Below, in pieces: positions 1 through 11,951 of a stretch of 64,000 bases of DNA. The position numbers and the translations under genes are program-made. Source of the stretch: Prorocentrum cordatum (lineage: Eukaryota > Sar > Dinophyceae > Prorocentrales > Prorocentraceae); the NCBI GenBank assembly GCA_963575745.1, contig CAUYUJ010011270.1:1-64000 (forward strand), written 5' to 3'. The notes under the pieces are model-generated. The model was not told the DNA's origin and made no database searches. It saw only the letters and a program-made list of their open reading frames with translations. The stretch's first letter is position 1. Every line of letters begins with the position of its first letter.

Positions 1-1870
1 GGCGGTGCCAGGCCTTGAACAAGAAATGTCCAATCCGGTGGGTTCCTGAGGCCTGGATCAAATCTTGATGGCCCCAGGGCTGGGAAACGGCTTCTGGGTG
101 CCGAAGCGAAGAAAAACGACGGGGCTGAAAAAACAACAAACGAACACAAACAAGTAGTTCTGGGTGACCGCCCATCCCCTCGTTCAACCAGCCCTCGCGT
201 GGCCTGCTCGAGGACGGCCTCGAACATGGCGTCTGTCAGCAACTGCGCGGTGAAGAGGCGGGGCCAGCTCAGATCCCGCTCGCACCACTCAACGAAACGA
301 TCTCCCCAGGAGGTGTCTGGAGGTCTTCGAAGCCTCCCGAGGCCCAGGATTGTCCAAACACCTGCATGCCTCTTCTCATGCCTCCCCGTCCTGCTCGTGC
401 TGACCCTGTTCCTGCTGCCGAACATCCTCTTCCCCCTCGAGGAGGAGGAAGAGGAGGCGAAGGAGGAGGAGGGAGATGAGGAGGAAGGAAGTGGGCGAGG
501 AGGAGGAGGAGGAAGTGGTGGAGGTTGTGGAGGCGAGGAAGGGCGAGAAGGGCGAGGAGAAGGGCGAAAGCGCGCCTTGTTGGGCAAGCCAGAAATGGTC
601 GCGGTGTAGGCGGACCACTGCTCCTGGTGCACTTCTACCTGTCCGGGCTCGAGTAGGCAACAGGCGGCCATCACGATCACGATCAGGATCTGGAGATCGA
701 GGCTCGAGGATCGAATCTTGAAATCGCAGGACCTCTGGATATGTTTGGAGTTCTCTGGCGACGTCGGGGGGCCCTTGGATCTGGCGCCACGGAAAAATCG
801 TGACGGCCTTATTTTTCGCAATTTGAGCCTCTGGAAACCTAGGTGTGGAAACAACAACATGAAGATGTATCCTCACCCTCCGCTGTTATTTGAAGATCGT
901 CAGCAAGTCAGTCACACGAGCAATTCAACCCTTCAGGGCCGACCGACTGGTTTCCAATGCGCATCTGCATCTGCGCTAAACTCGTCAACACGAGCTATTC
1001 AACAAGGTGAGAGCGCATTCCAAATCCGCTTGCCTTGGAAAATGCCCAGAAAAGAGGAGGTCTTGACACTTGTTTCCGAAAACAATTCCGGAGACGTGCT
1101 CTGACGCCGACCCCCCAAACCCTCCCCCCACCCTGGCGAAAGGGGGAGTGGAGGGTTTCGGATCCCTCCCCGGCCTGTCGCAAGAGGGGGTGGGGTGAGA
1201 ACCATCCCCCTTCTCGCCGCCGTCGTCGTCATCGTCCCTCGCCGTCGTCGTAGTTTGCAGGCGGAGAAAGGGAGGGGGTCCAAAACCGCCCTCCCCCCTT
1301 GCCTTGAAAGTGGGTTTCCGGAACCTCCCATCACCCCTATGCGCCAGGAAGACGTTTCGTGAACCTCAGGGAGCTCCGCCGACGGCCGTAGAGGCAGGGT
1401 TCGCGCGCGTTCACCCCACCAATTTCGCACACTTCTGTGACGGATCGTGTCCCATAGGGAGCTCCACCCACGACCTCAGCGGAATTGTTTGTACGCGTCC
1501 CCCACTCATGCCGACACATCCACAGATCGTGCATACAGAGGTACATCACCAACGTTACCGAAATCTGCTAGGCTTGGGCTCCTCGCCTAGCTACCTTGTT
1601 TCAACGCGCGGCCTCCAGAAGTCTCGACCCTTCCCCCAAGTCTGTCTTTCCATCCAGCCGTTTTTTGACAGCCCCTGGGCCAAACAAGGGCCCCAAGAGG
1701 CCGAAGACGGTAAAAACTTCACCTTGCTCTTGCGTCTTACTGCATTGGCGGTATGTGTTCTGCCCCCCCCCCGGCGTGATCGCCTCCTCCGACAGAAGGC
1801 AGGCCGCCGCCACGGCGCCGGCGGCGGACTCCTCCAGCGGCGGCTCCTAGCAACGTAGGGGCGAGCAGGG
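1..1870. other. intergenic DNA, no gene recognised
   Basis: No reading frame here looks like a conserved protein on either strand. It contains a short GAGGAG-type purine tract near 430-560 and an inverted repeat near 1,113-1,163, where AAACCCTCC is matched by GGAGGGTTT across a G/C-rich loop. The longest frames are Arg/Ser/Glu-rich by-products of composition. I see no RNA gene. Confidence 0.6.
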
Positions 1871-1874
1871 GGCG

Positions 1875-2270
1875 AACGACAACGCATGGAGACGACAGCA
1901 ACGGCGACGGACGGCGAACGACGACGGTGACGACGACGGCGACGACGGACGACGGACGACAAGCGACGGACGGCGGACGACGGACGACAGGTGACGGACG
2001 CCAGACAGCGGACGACAACGACGACGACGAACGGCGTCGTCGACTCGACGACGGCGGTGAAGACGACGTCGACGTCGATGGCCACATCGACGTGCGCTGC
2101 GCGCCGTGCGCCCTCGCAGTCGCTGCGTTCCTCGCACTCGCCCGTCCCCCTCTCTCATCCACCCTCCTCCTCCACTTCCTCCTCATCCTCCTCCACTTCC
2201 TCCTCCTCCACTTCCTCCTCCTCCTCCAATTCCTCACTTCCTCCTCCTCCTCCTCCTCTTCCTCCGAACC
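1875..2270. repeat. GAC/GGACGAC microsatellite followed by TCC tract
   Basis: Positions 1,875-2,085 are an irregular run of GAC, GGACGACG and ACGACG units. From about 2,160 to 2,265 it becomes a CCT/TCC tract. All frames are open only because the period is three, so the Arg/Asp/Thr-rich and Ser-rich translations should not be called genes. Confidence 0.85.
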
Positions 2271-2659
2271 TTGAAGGGCGGGCCCTGTCACAAATACGTG
2301 TTTCGGTGCGGATCGTAAGCGCGCCTCGTCTTCGTCGTCGTCGTCGGCGGCGGCAGCGTCGCCGTGGTGCGTCTTGCTTCCCTTATTCGATGATCACCTG
2401 GTACCTTCACCCCTCACTTCCTCCTCACCCTCCTTAGTGCCTTAACGGGGCGGGCCGGCCTGTCAAAGACTAGAGCCCTCATACGCCCCTTCCACCTCGG
2501 CCAACCGCCAGGTGGAGGGGTATTTAGCAACATGATTGTCATTATTCGACGCGGAGATCCCCATGCGTGCATATCTTTTCTGACGGTTTCCATGTCTATG
2601 ACTGCCCGAGTATCAGCGAGTCTGAGTGATTGAGAATTACTGGGTCTGAATGAAAGTGA

Positions 2660-3350
2660 GTCTCTGTATCGGTGGGCTTCCACTGGCGGGTCCTCCTGCG
2701 CATACTCATCGCCTGCTACATCACAGTGGCCATGGGGCTCTGAAAAGACACCTGCCTAAATGCCCCAATCGGCAATTTTGCCTGAGACGAGACGTCCACA
2801 AATTCAGGGCACGAACGGGCCAATGCAACACCCCCTGGTGACTCCCCTCTGATAATGCCGTGCCTGCTGCGTCGCGATGATCATGCGACGCTGAAGAGGT
2901 ACACGTCTACCCCTTCAAAGCGGTCAGCCTGTCTGATAGATCCAAACAATTAGGGCGCGAACGGGTCCGTGCAGAACCCCCTGGTGGCTTCCCACTTCGG
3001 GAGGCCCAAATGCCATGTCTACTACATCGCGGCGCTTATGGGGCCTCTGCGAAGAAACTCGCCCACTGAGCCGAAACAGGCTTTTCGCCAAGGAGGTCCC
3101 CACAATCTGGGCGCGAACGGGCCCGTGCAACACCTCTAGTCGTCATCCCCTTGGATGGCCCAAATGCCATGCGTGCTACATCACGGTGATCATGGGGCTC
3201 TGAGAAGAGACATGCACACTGGGCGAAAACATGTTTTTATCTGATAGGTCCCGGCAATCGAGGCGCAAATGGACACGTGCAACACCCTCTGGCAACGACC
3301 ACTTGGGAGGCCCGAGTGCATTCCGTGCTACGTCGCGATGATCACGGGCG
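2660..3350. repeat. diverged tandem satellite, period about 153 bp
   Basis: A block containing TGCTACATCACGGTGATCATG and similar sequences recurs at about 2,714, 2,866, 3,020, 3,174 and 3,326, a spacing of 152-154 bases. Within each unit a second landmark, GCGCGAACGGGCCCGTGCAA with changes, also recurs. Five copies are present with many substitutions, so it is an old tandem array. No coding frame persists through the units. Confidence 0.8.
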
Positions 3351-3900
3351 TGAGTAAGGCTGAGTATAAGTCTGAATGTGAGAGGGTATGGACATCGTTG
3401 GGTCTGGATACATCTGCATATGAGCCTGAACGTTTAGTGTATGAGTGTACGTCTGGCTGCGTGAATATGAAATTGAGTGCCAGTGTGCCTGCGTGTTGAA
3501 TGTTTGCGTGTGAGACGTCTGAGGAAACAACATTGGGTACGAATGCATCCGAATGGGTCTGAGTGTGGGTAAAGCTGAATAGTGGCGGACCAATGTGAGT
3601 AACAGAGCATGACGAGCAGAGTATGCGAGGGAGAAGGAAGCGGGAAGGAGGAAGGAGGGGCACGGATACATTACACGAATAGCGCACAAAGCATGCGTAT
3701 GGTATGAGGGAACTGAAATACCCTTTGCTCCTTGCGAAACAGATCGGATGAGAAAGAAGGGAACGACAACACGGCGGAGACGACAGAAGGACTGCCGGGA
3801 GGAGGGGGGACAGGCTGCGCATCGGCTGCGCAGCGGTGTCGGTGGGAGGCCCGAGCGCGGGTTCCACCCTCCCGAGGGAGAGGGAGTGACCCACCTTGGC
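3351..3900. other. non-coding, degenerate GTCTGAATGTGAG-like repeats
   Basis: From 3,351 to about 3,560 words such as GTCTGAATGTGAG and GGGTCTGGAT recur loosely. A similar texture is seen again near 49,330-49,500. The rest shows no gene. Confidence 0.45.
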
Positions 3901-3902
3901 GC

Positions 3903-3942
3903 GTCCTCCTCCTCCTCCTCCTCCTCCTCCTCCTCCTAGTCT

Positions 3943-3981
<39 letters not shown>

Positions 3982-4013
3982 TCCTCCTCCTCCTCCTCCT
4001 CCTCCTCCTCCTT
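3903..4013. repeat. TCC and CTG trinucleotide microsatellite
   Basis: A run of TCC, then a run of CTG, then another run of TCC. It gives poly-Ser, poly-Leu or poly-Gly/Ala in different frames, which accounts for the long reading frames crossing it. No independent sign of coding. Confidence 0.9.
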
Positions 4014-4490
4014 TGAGGGGGGACCCATCAGCCTCCTGTCCATATCCTGCATTAGCAAGGCAGGGATAAATGATGCAACATCGTGGGAGTAATGAGAGCT
4101 GTACGGCGAGCAACCTGCGTCCGGTGTGCAGGCGAGTGAGGAAGGTTTGGCGGGTAGTACGTGAGGTGTGCCCGCAGTGCGGCCCGAGCGGGAACCATAC
4201 TACCTCCGAGGGGGGGGGGTAGGGGCCCTCCTCGGCCTGGCGCTTGGTGTCTCTCCGCTGCGCGGGACGGCCGAAAGCGAACTCCATGACAGCGCCTCAC
4301 CCCCAGCCGCCCCTCAGGTCAGCACACGCCTCCCCTTCCCGTAATTAGCGCCGAGGAGCGCAGGATCAGAGGTGAAGTTCAGAGGGATTGGCGCAGACCA
4401 GAAGATTCGGAATATGGCAGTCGCGGTAACCACTGAGAGTTGAGAGAGGTCGGTGGCGCTGGCGTATCAGGGAGTGGCGTGGGTGGCGCT
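4014..4490. other. intergenic, no feature recognised
   Basis: Mixed-composition DNA with no recognisable coding segment, RNA gene or clear repeat. Frames crossing it are fragments without domain signatures. Confidence 0.5.
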
Positions 4491-5764
4491 GCGTGGCAGA
4501 AGCTGGAATCCGCCGACCCCCGCTTGCCGGGGGTGCAAAGGCGTGTGAGACAATTTGCTCGCCCCCCTCCCCCTGTCCACCTCCCCCAAGGCCCAACATC
4601 TTGTTTAAAGCGGGGTGTATCCGAGCTCCTTGGCGCACCCTTAGAGCCTCCAAAGCCTCCAAATCTACATTCCGTGGCCTCTGCGACGTTTCCGCATCGC
4701 CGAACGATCGGGACAAGACACCTAAGATAGCTCCAAGACGGCCCGAGAAGTCGAGAAGCCTTCCAAACGCTCCCAGACAGGACAAGGACTCGTCCCAAGA
4801 GGGCCCCGAGCAGCAAAAACAAATAGTTGTCCTTAGGTTTTTCAATGCTTGCAAGCTTCTCGCCTTCTTGAGTTTCCGACGCTCCAAGACGGCCACAGTG
4901 GCCCCGTAGACCGCTCGAAGACTGCCCAAGAGGGCCCCAAGAGGGACCAAAGACAGACAATGCTCGCCCCGAAAGGGTTCCCCAAAAAGCCCGAGGGGGA
5001 GCACGAACCGGAAATCCGAGCTTTCCGCCCCAAGAGGCCCCGAACAGGCCCCACGAAGCCTCCAAGCCCCCCGAGAGGCCAAAAAGAGGCTCCAAGAGGC
5101 GTCCAAATGGCCACCAAGACGGTCCTAAGAGGGCCCCGAGTAGCAAACACCAATGGATTACCACAAGCTTCTCAATCCGCCGATCTGGCGTGTGAATTTG
5201 AAAGAGCGTGGGCTTGAGCTTCGCTCGAGCTCTGCTCTGTGGGGGGGGGGGGGGCGGTGCCCGCTTTCCGCTCTGTCGCAGCTCCGCTCTTTGTGTAAAT
5301 GTGTGTGTGTGTGGTGGGGGGGGGGGTGCGATGTGCTCCGCTTTCCGCTCCGTCGCAACTCCGCTCTGTGGGGGACGGGGGGGGGTGCGATGTGCTCCGC
5401 TTTCCACTCCGTCGCAGCTCCGCCCTGTGGGGGGGGGAGGGACGAAGGAGAAGGAGGTGGGGGGGAGGGACGAAAGGGAGGAAAGAAATGACAGGCAGGG
5501 GGGAAGGAGAAGAAACGCACAGGACTGCTGCCAATAGCAGCGGGAGCCCCCCAGATCGGCGGCACTGGCCTGAGGCCAACACAATATTTGTTGCGGTTCT
5601 GACTCGGAACTCGGACTGACTTTTCGAGCCGCCCCCCCTCAGAAGAGAACCGACGAAACCGCCAAATGGCGCCCAAGAGCCCTCAAATGGTCCCCTTGAG
5701 AATCCCAAAAACCTCCTCACCCGCTCTTCGGGGGGTCGGCGGAATGGCGTAAGCCACTTGAATA
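4490..5764. mobile_element. TIR-bearing non-autonomous element, copy 1
   Basis: The left end near 4,507 reads ATCCGCCGACCCCCGC. The right end near 5,745 reads GGGGGGTCGGCGGAAT, its inverted form, and weaker inverted similarity continues outward (GTGGC... against ...GCCAC). The right end matches that of a second element near 51,322-51,350 (TCGGCGGAATGGCGTAAGCC here against TCGGCGGAGTGGCGCAAGCC). Inside are CCAAGAGGCCCC-type repeats (about 4,730-5,150) and a G-run tandem repeat (5,225-5,470). No transposase frame is visible, so it would be non-autonomous. No target-site duplication was established. Confidence 0.5.
5225..5470. repeat. tandem repeat of about 60 bp with G-runs
   Basis: The block CTCCGCTTTCCGCTCCGTCG followed by CTCCGCTCTGTGGGGG repeats about four times with 55-64 base spacing. 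Each copy carries a G homopolymer and two share TGCGATGTG. A short GT run lies in the second unit. The overlapping His/Pro/Ser-rich frames are translations of this repeat. Confidence 0.75.
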
Positions 5765-6324
5765 GAGGTAGTGTTGCAGTCGATGCCGTAGAGGCCGCTA
5801 CGGCGGACGCCCTGCTGAGTGTTCAAGGTGTGCGTCGAGTGCCTCGACTGCCCGCAAACTGTGCAGGAGGCAGGGGTAGCCTGCGGCGAAAGCGGTCGAG
5901 AGGTGGTCGTTTAGGAACGGCTGCGGGATCGGAGCCGCGCTCAGGAGTGGCATCTGCACCTGAACCTTGCTGGTGGGTGTCCAGCCTGGCGATGGGAGTG
6001 ATCGGCGCGCCTGCTCGCAGCGGTGGGGCATGGGATGTATGAGTTGGCGGCAAATTCTTGGCATAATAGTATGCTGGCTCGCCCTCTGCAAGTAGGCCCG
6101 CGCCACGAGTCCAGCAATGGAGTGCATCGGTAATTGTCCGAGGTCCTCCGAAGAGGTGGTCGTAAACAGAGGGGACGGGGCTGACGTGCGTTAACGGCCA
6201 AGCCAGCGCGGAAAAGGAGGAATCTGGAGGATGAGGAGGCCAACGACTATGAAACAACTCGCGCGTGCGCAGACTGCTCAAGGAGGACCGCTCTCGCACC
6301 AAAGCCATCGCGAGGCCAGTCGAG
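5765..6324. other. intergenic, no gene recognised
   Basis: GC-rich unique sequence between the TIR element and the pyrimidine tract. Short frames exist on both strands but show no recognisable domain. Confidence 0.5.
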
Positions 6325-7035
6325 ATAGACGAGGCTCCTCCTCCTCCCCCTCCTCCCCTCCCCCTCCCCCTCCCCTCCCCCTCCCCTCCCCCTCCCCCCC
6401 CCTCCCCCTCCCCCTCCCCTCCCCTCCCCCTCCCCCTCCCCCTCCCCACTCCCCCTCCCCACCCCTCCCCCTCCCCCTCCCCTTCCCCCTCCCCTCCTCC
6501 CTCCTCCCTCCCCCTCCTCCCCCCTCCTCCCCTCTCCTCCTCCCCCTCCTCCTCTCCTCCCGCCTCCTCCTCCTCCGCCTCCTCCTCCGCCGCCTCCGCC
6601 TCCGCCTCCCTCCGCCTCCTCTCCCCCTCCTCTCTCCTCTCTCCTCCTCCTCCTCCCTCTCCTCCCTCTCCTCCCTCTCCTCCCTCTCCTCCCTCTCCCT
6701 CCCCCTCTCCTCCCTCTCCTCCCCTCTCCTCCCTCTCCTCCCTCTCCTCCCTCCTCCCCTCTCCCATCTCCTCCCTCCCTCCTCTCTCCTCCCTCTCCTC
6801 CCTCTCCTCCCTCTCTCCCTCTCCTCTCTCCTCTCCTCCCTCCTCCTCTCTCCCTCTCCTCCCTCCTACCTCCCTCTCTCCTCCTCCTCCTCCTCCTCCT
6901 CCTCCTCCTCCTCCTCCTCCTCCTCCTCCTCCTCCTCCTCCTCCTCCTCCTCCTCCCCTCCCTCTCCTCCTCCTCCTCCTCCTCCTCCTCCTCCTCCTCC
7001 TCCTCCTCCTCCTCCTCCTCCTCCTCCTCCTCCTC
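6325..7035. repeat. 700-base homopyrimidine tract (CCT/CCCCT)n
   Basis: The plus strand is almost exclusively C and T for about 700 bases: first CCCCT-type units, then CCTCT, then a pure (TCC)n run from about 6,888, broken near 6,955-6,965. The minus strand is therefore all purine. This composition is compatible with triplex (H-DNA) formation. The very long Pro/Ser/Leu-rich and Glu/Arg/Gly-rich reading frames on both strands are artefacts of the triplet period. Confidence 0.9.
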
Positions 7036-7560
7036 CAAGAGGGGAGCGCAAAAAGCAGGAGAAACCACGACAGGCTGGAGCCCGACATACGGCGTACGAC
7101 ACGGCGACCGCAGGCGGTGGCTCACGCGGGCCTCCAGCGCGGCAGACTGCGTGGAGAGGAGGGCGCTCACGCGCGCCATTGCGCGGGCAACTCACGCGCA
7201 TGTGCACCCGGCTGCCTGGCACTGACACGGCCCCTCTTCGGGTCAAGACTGGTCGAGCCTGGACTTTTGCCAAGTTGGCCACCGCCCGCTCCTGTGCCCA
7301 ATGGCCCCGCCCTGTTGGTGGGGCGGCGGCGGGGGGGGCCTCCGTCGTCACGCTGGCTGCGCTGGTGCTGCAGGAGGAATACGCCTGGATTCCGAGCTTT
7401 TTTTGCACGTTCGACCATGGATCCCTCGCCAGCCATCGGCCTTCAGCGGTCTTCGGCGGTCTGTCCCTGCTGGGCATCTGCGCTAAAGCTCGCTGGTTTG
7501 GTTTCCCAAGGGGTCCATGATCGGACATCTGGGGTCCTCCGCCGCCGCCGCCCTCGTCGT
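7036..7560. other. non-coding flank of the pyrimidine tract
   Basis: Mixed sequence with a G-run near 7,330. No protein domain is visible in either strand's frames. Long open frames here are continuations of the neighbouring simple-sequence tracts. Confidence 0.5.
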
Positions 7561-7599
7561 CGGAGTTGTCGTCGCCGTCGAAGACGACGACGACGACGA

Positions 7600-8235
7600 C
7601 GGCGGGCGGCAGCGGCAACGGGCGCTGTGGAGGAGGGAGGAAAAGGACGAGGAGAAGGGAGGAAGAGGATGAAGGAGGAAGGAAGAGGAAGGAGAGGGAA
7701 GGAGGGAGGAGGGAGGACAAAGAGAAGGGATGGGAGGAGGGAGTAGGGAAGCGGAAGAGGAGGGAGGGAGGAAGGAGTGGGGTGGGGGAGGAGGGAAGAG
7801 TCGATCGTCGCCGCCGTCGTGGTCGACGACGACAAAAATCACCCCCCACAGGCGGCGCGGAGGCGGTCCACGCGCTGCCTTGGTGCGCCCCGCCCGGGCG
7901 CCGCCCCCGCGCGCGGCCGCCTTCTCCAGGCCGGGGGGCGCGCACATGGCCTCGCGTCGACCGGTCCAGCCACGCCACGAAGGAGGGACCGGGGATGGAG
8001 GAACATCGAGGATCGGGGCGGCCGCCGAGCGCGCCCCGATACTCCTCGATCCTCGATGGACGCCTCCGGGGCCCCGAGAATCTCGACAGGGACCCAAACT
8101 TCCAAACCCTCGTTCTTCGACGCTTCCTGGAGGAAGAGGGGGCGGGAGGGGGAGGGGGAGGGGGAGGGGGAGGAGGGGGAGGGGGTGGAGGAGGAGGAGG
8201 AGGAGGAGGACGAGGAGGAAGAGGAGTACGCAGCA
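7600..8235. repeat. polypurine GGA-rich tracts
   Basis: Two purine-rich stretches, about 7,615-7,800 (GGAGGAAGGAGG-like) and 8,128-8,225 (GGGGGA then GAGGAG), surround mixed sequence. Around 7,985-8,085 GATCGAGG/CCTCGATC words recur, as they do near 60,180-60,480. Reading frames through here are compositional. Confidence 0.75.
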
Positions 8236-8448
8236 TAGAAGGGAACCGTCGCGCATAACACAAACGGCCACTTTCAAAGGGCCCACTGCCTTGGCAGCGG
8301 GCCGAGCGCTGCTCGCGGCACCACTCGGTGCCCACCCAAGGGGGGTCGCGGCGGAGAGGCGCCACAACGCAGCTGTGCAACAAATAAGTGAAAGCGAAGA
8401 GCTTAGATTTGTGATGAATTCGCGAATTAATCAACATGCATTAGGCGT

Positions 8449-10399
8449 CTACGCGAAGCCAGGCGACCTCTGGGTCGGCAACTTGCAAACGTCTCTGCCC
8501 CGAGATGCTCTCAAATCGGTGCAGATCGGCAGGATGCCTGTTAGTATTAAACCTGTGGATGTGGGAATGACCTCGCTTGGAAACTGGGGGCGGGGGGCAC
8601 GGGTCCAAAAGTGAGGACGCTCTCCCCATAGAAATCCCTCCACACAACAGACAAATGACAACCTTGCCTGGGGCCACGAAGAGTTCGTGCCCCCTGGCCG
8701 CGCACGGAGGAAGGTCACCTTGCTCGGGCAGCTCGGCCACGGGACGCGCACTCGGCGCAGTCGAGCCCCACGAAGGGGCAGGCGGCGGGCCTTGCACGGC
8801 GGCTTAGGCTCGTCGGAGGAGCGAGGGTGAATTCGATCGGCAGCAGCAGAGGCGGCAGCGTCGACGTCGCTTCGGAAACGCACCCTTCTCTCGCCTGCGA
8901 GCGGAAAAGCATCAGAGGCGAGGCCAGCATGACGTATGCGCGGGGGGAACTCTCTCCGCGATCGGCTCCGAAGCGGCTCTGGGTACCCTTCGGGGGGCCT
9001 CGGGCGCGCTCGGATCCCGTCCGCAACTCCTTCCCGCGAGACCCCCCCGCCCAATCTATCGCGAGCAGCGAGCTTAGCTGGACAGACTCGGCGCACCAGC
9101 ATCTTGCGTTGGGCCTCGGAGCAAGTGTTGCGGCCGCAAGTGAAACATCTCCAACCACCACGCACAGCATACATAGTATGCAAACAGTTTTGAACTTGAC
9201 CAGCACCCCCCTCCGCCCGCGACAACCGAAGGCGACGACGTTCGTGGAAACGTTTCTGGCCAGGGGGGGCGGTCCGTTCCATGTATAAAGTGTGTGCTTT
9301 GGCCATCAAAACAAACGTTTTCTTGACTGACAACGCTGAAACGAGCTTTCACGGCCTTCACCTGGGCATGCGGAGCCGCGTGGAGGCCCCTGCCTTGGAC
9401 GGCAGCAATATCGGCCCACCGATTCCCTCGGGCCTCAACAGATCGACCTGTCTGATGGCATGGCGTGAAAAGAATCTTCAAATCTGGGCTCAGTCCTCCA
9501 AGATCCTCTATTCTCGTCCAAGTCTTGGTCCACAGATCTGCGCCCGGTCGGCGCGGCCAGCAGCGCAAACGTTTGCCTCTGGCAAGACCCTGTGGCAGCT
9601 CGATGAAGTCGGCCCACACTGACACTGGAAACAGAGCCACCTTGAGGAGCTGGGCAACCGCATGCATCTCGGCTCGCGGGCTGCTCTGTATTGGGCCAGG
9701 CAGAGCCCCAAAGACGCGCATCTCGACGGTCGATTCTGCGACTCGGGCGAAGCCCCACCCCGCGCGGGTGGCCTCCTTCCAATAGTGGCACTTGTGGCAC
9801 GCCCCGCCCGTAAAGGCAACTCCTGACACAACCGAACAATCCCCGCATATGGAATGCCACCCCTTCGGGTTGTCACGTGGCGGTACTCCGGGCAGAAGAG
9901 CCTTGGAGTAGAGGCCGCGATTCCAAAACCAAGCAGTGGTGGTAGGATATGGCAAAACCTCGATGTCTGCGCCGTTGTAGAGCGAGTTCCCCCCGTCCCC
10001 CGTCGCATCACATACCCAAGGAATATGGAAGCAATCAGCTACAATGCGGGCGTCTAAAGTACATGTGGGGCTGTCAACATAGCCGAGGGAATGGCGACGG
10101 ACAGGCGGCCAGAATCCACCCATGGCCAATGCGCGAAGTGCGCCCGCCTGCTGGAGAGACAGAACGCGAGGGCGCTCGGGGCCCTCATTTCCACGGGCCC
10201 GTTGAAGGACGGCCAGTGCAGGGTCCAGCCAGTAGCCTGTTGGTGTCTTGGAGCCCAGGTGCTCAAAACCTCGGTTGGGCCCGCTGGCCCAGTCGATCCA
10301 CGACCCCCGCGCTGCGGCTTCGCAAGCAAGGTACTTGAGCGCACGGGGAGAGAAAGTCCTCGGGTCCAAAACGTCTCCAAGGTCAGTCCGAACATGCAA
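8449..10399 (-). CDS. LINE RNase H domain and C-terminal Cys motif
   Basis: The frame opening at 10,399 carries an RNase H pattern: GWGFARVAEST, then SSPRAEMHAVAQLL (conserved Glu), VWADF (Asp), and finally GNRWADIAA (Asn-x-x-Ala-Asp). A shift near 9,300 leads to the frame opening at 9,333, with WRCFTCGRNT followed by a further Cys about 20 residues on (roughly 9,150-9,080). This is a C-x2-C-G...C tail like the one seen at 22,954-23,832. The frame continues open to 8,449 but loses recognisable content. RNase H would remove the RNA strand after first-strand synthesis. The tail's function is unknown. Confidence 0.6.
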
Positions 10400-10428
10400 G
10401 GCCGAAGGCGCAACCCATCCAAGCTATG

Positions 10429-11951
10429 TCATAGCAAGTACCGCGGCCCCTGCAGGTCCTCCAGCGCGCCCCCAAGGATGAGCAGATTGCAGCACCGCTG
10501 GCGCCGTGCGCTGCCACGCCTGTTGTAGAGTGCCGTGGTGCCCCGAGTCCCAACATAGAAGGCCCCGCTGGTATATAGGGTCGACCCAAGCCGTGATTGA
10601 GGGCCCTGCGATCCCCCACTGCGAAGGAAAGACGATAGCCAAGCAGAGCCCCCCTTCCCAGGTGCATACCACGAGCCCCTGAGGGCCGCGCGCATAGCCC
10701 GTGCAAATTGCGGCGGCGCTCCGTGTGCGCCCGCGCCATGCGTCAGAGCAGATGGGATCGCAGCCTTAGCACATCGGCAAGCCAACTGTCCTGCCCTCTT
10801 GATACGTCGGAGTCGTGTTTGGCGCCTCTGCATCTTGCGTAGTCGACTACGCAGGCGTGAGAACTTGAGAGATTTCCCTGGTGATGCCTCCACGCCGAGA
10901 ACCTCCAAATAATCGAGGGAACGATTTCCCAGATCAAACAATACCCGACACACCCGCTTCGCAATATGCATGTAAGTTGCTGTGACTGTCATCTTCCTCT
11001 TGGCGGGAGCCAGTTGTAGATGCTGCAATGCATCGACCACCCCTGGCAAAACCTGGCAGGCATGTTTCGGCATCCGTTCCCGGCTGGCCACGATCTGCAT
11101 CGTGAGACCGTCAGCGCACACATGCAAAGCCATATCGACCGAGACCGAGGATGTCGCCAGATCGCCGAGGGGGGTGAACATGACCAGCTATAGCATGTAC
11201 ATCGCCAAGCTACACCCAGGCAAGACTCCCCGATATGCCCAAACACCTCCCGAGTAAACTCCTGACCACGAAAATCTACGAGGGGCGACATACATATGTA
11301 AAGCGAGAACCAGTAGGGGCCAGGGAACCCGCGTTGGAGCCCCGCGCGCACGATGATAGCGCACCCCACGCGACCGAAGCACTTCTCAATGTCAACAGTG
11401 GCATGTACACACACAAGGTCGTCGCAGCGCATATTTTTCTGAAGCGGGCGCGCCTCTCCATGAAGCAAGACCCGCGCTGCAACGTCTGTCGTCGCACGGT
11501 TGGCGCCCAGCGCCAAGTTGTCACGACCGAGCAGATTCGCCCAGTCTCTCACAAAATCCAATCGGGCCTTGGCACGCAGGCGATATGGCGAAACCAATAA
11601 GGCGATCGGTCGGTAGCCACCTACAGGCTTCTGTAGTAGGACTATGTGCACCTGCTGCATGTATCTAAGCCATGCTCCCCACTGTTCACACACGTAGAAG
11701 AAATGCCCCGAGACTGCCAAAGCCTGATCCGACACAAGGGCCCAATGAGGAGGCCTCCAAGAGTCCGCCCCCGCAGCGGTTCTGACGGGGCAGGACTCGG
11801 CGGCCTTGCGGAGCCTGGAGGTCCCAATGGGCGGCGCGCGAAGCCCAATATCCCGCAGACGGTTGGGTTCATCTTGCAGGGGCTCAAGCGAGGTCGGTGC
11901 ACCTCCCCCGCCCCAGGTGCCCCCCAAAAAATCTCGCTGCGCATTGGCCAC
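10429..11951 (-). CDS. LINE reverse transcriptase, frameshifted, with altered active site
   Basis: Motifs appear in order but in different frames. In the frame opening at 11,951: LLQKPVGGYRPIALL (finger motif), then VHATVDIEKCFGRV (motif A, with the metal-binding Asp). In a second frame near 11,190-11,240: RGVLPGCSLAMYML (motif B-like). In a third frame from about 11,181: ALHVCADGLTMQ, at the position of the Y/F-x-D-D motif C, where the second Asp appears to be Gly. Then comes LDYLEVLGVEASPGK, matching the thumb-side LGV motif. The RT would copy the element RNA at the nick. At least two frameshifts and the changed motif C suggest an inactive copy. Confidence 0.65.

Noticed and set aside
6231-7746. 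Very long Pro/Ser/Leu-rich frames (429 and 493 codons) and Glu/Arg/Gly-rich minus frames
   Set aside because: They are translations of the CCT pyrimidine tract. All frames stay open because the unit is three bases; no domain or start context supports a gene.
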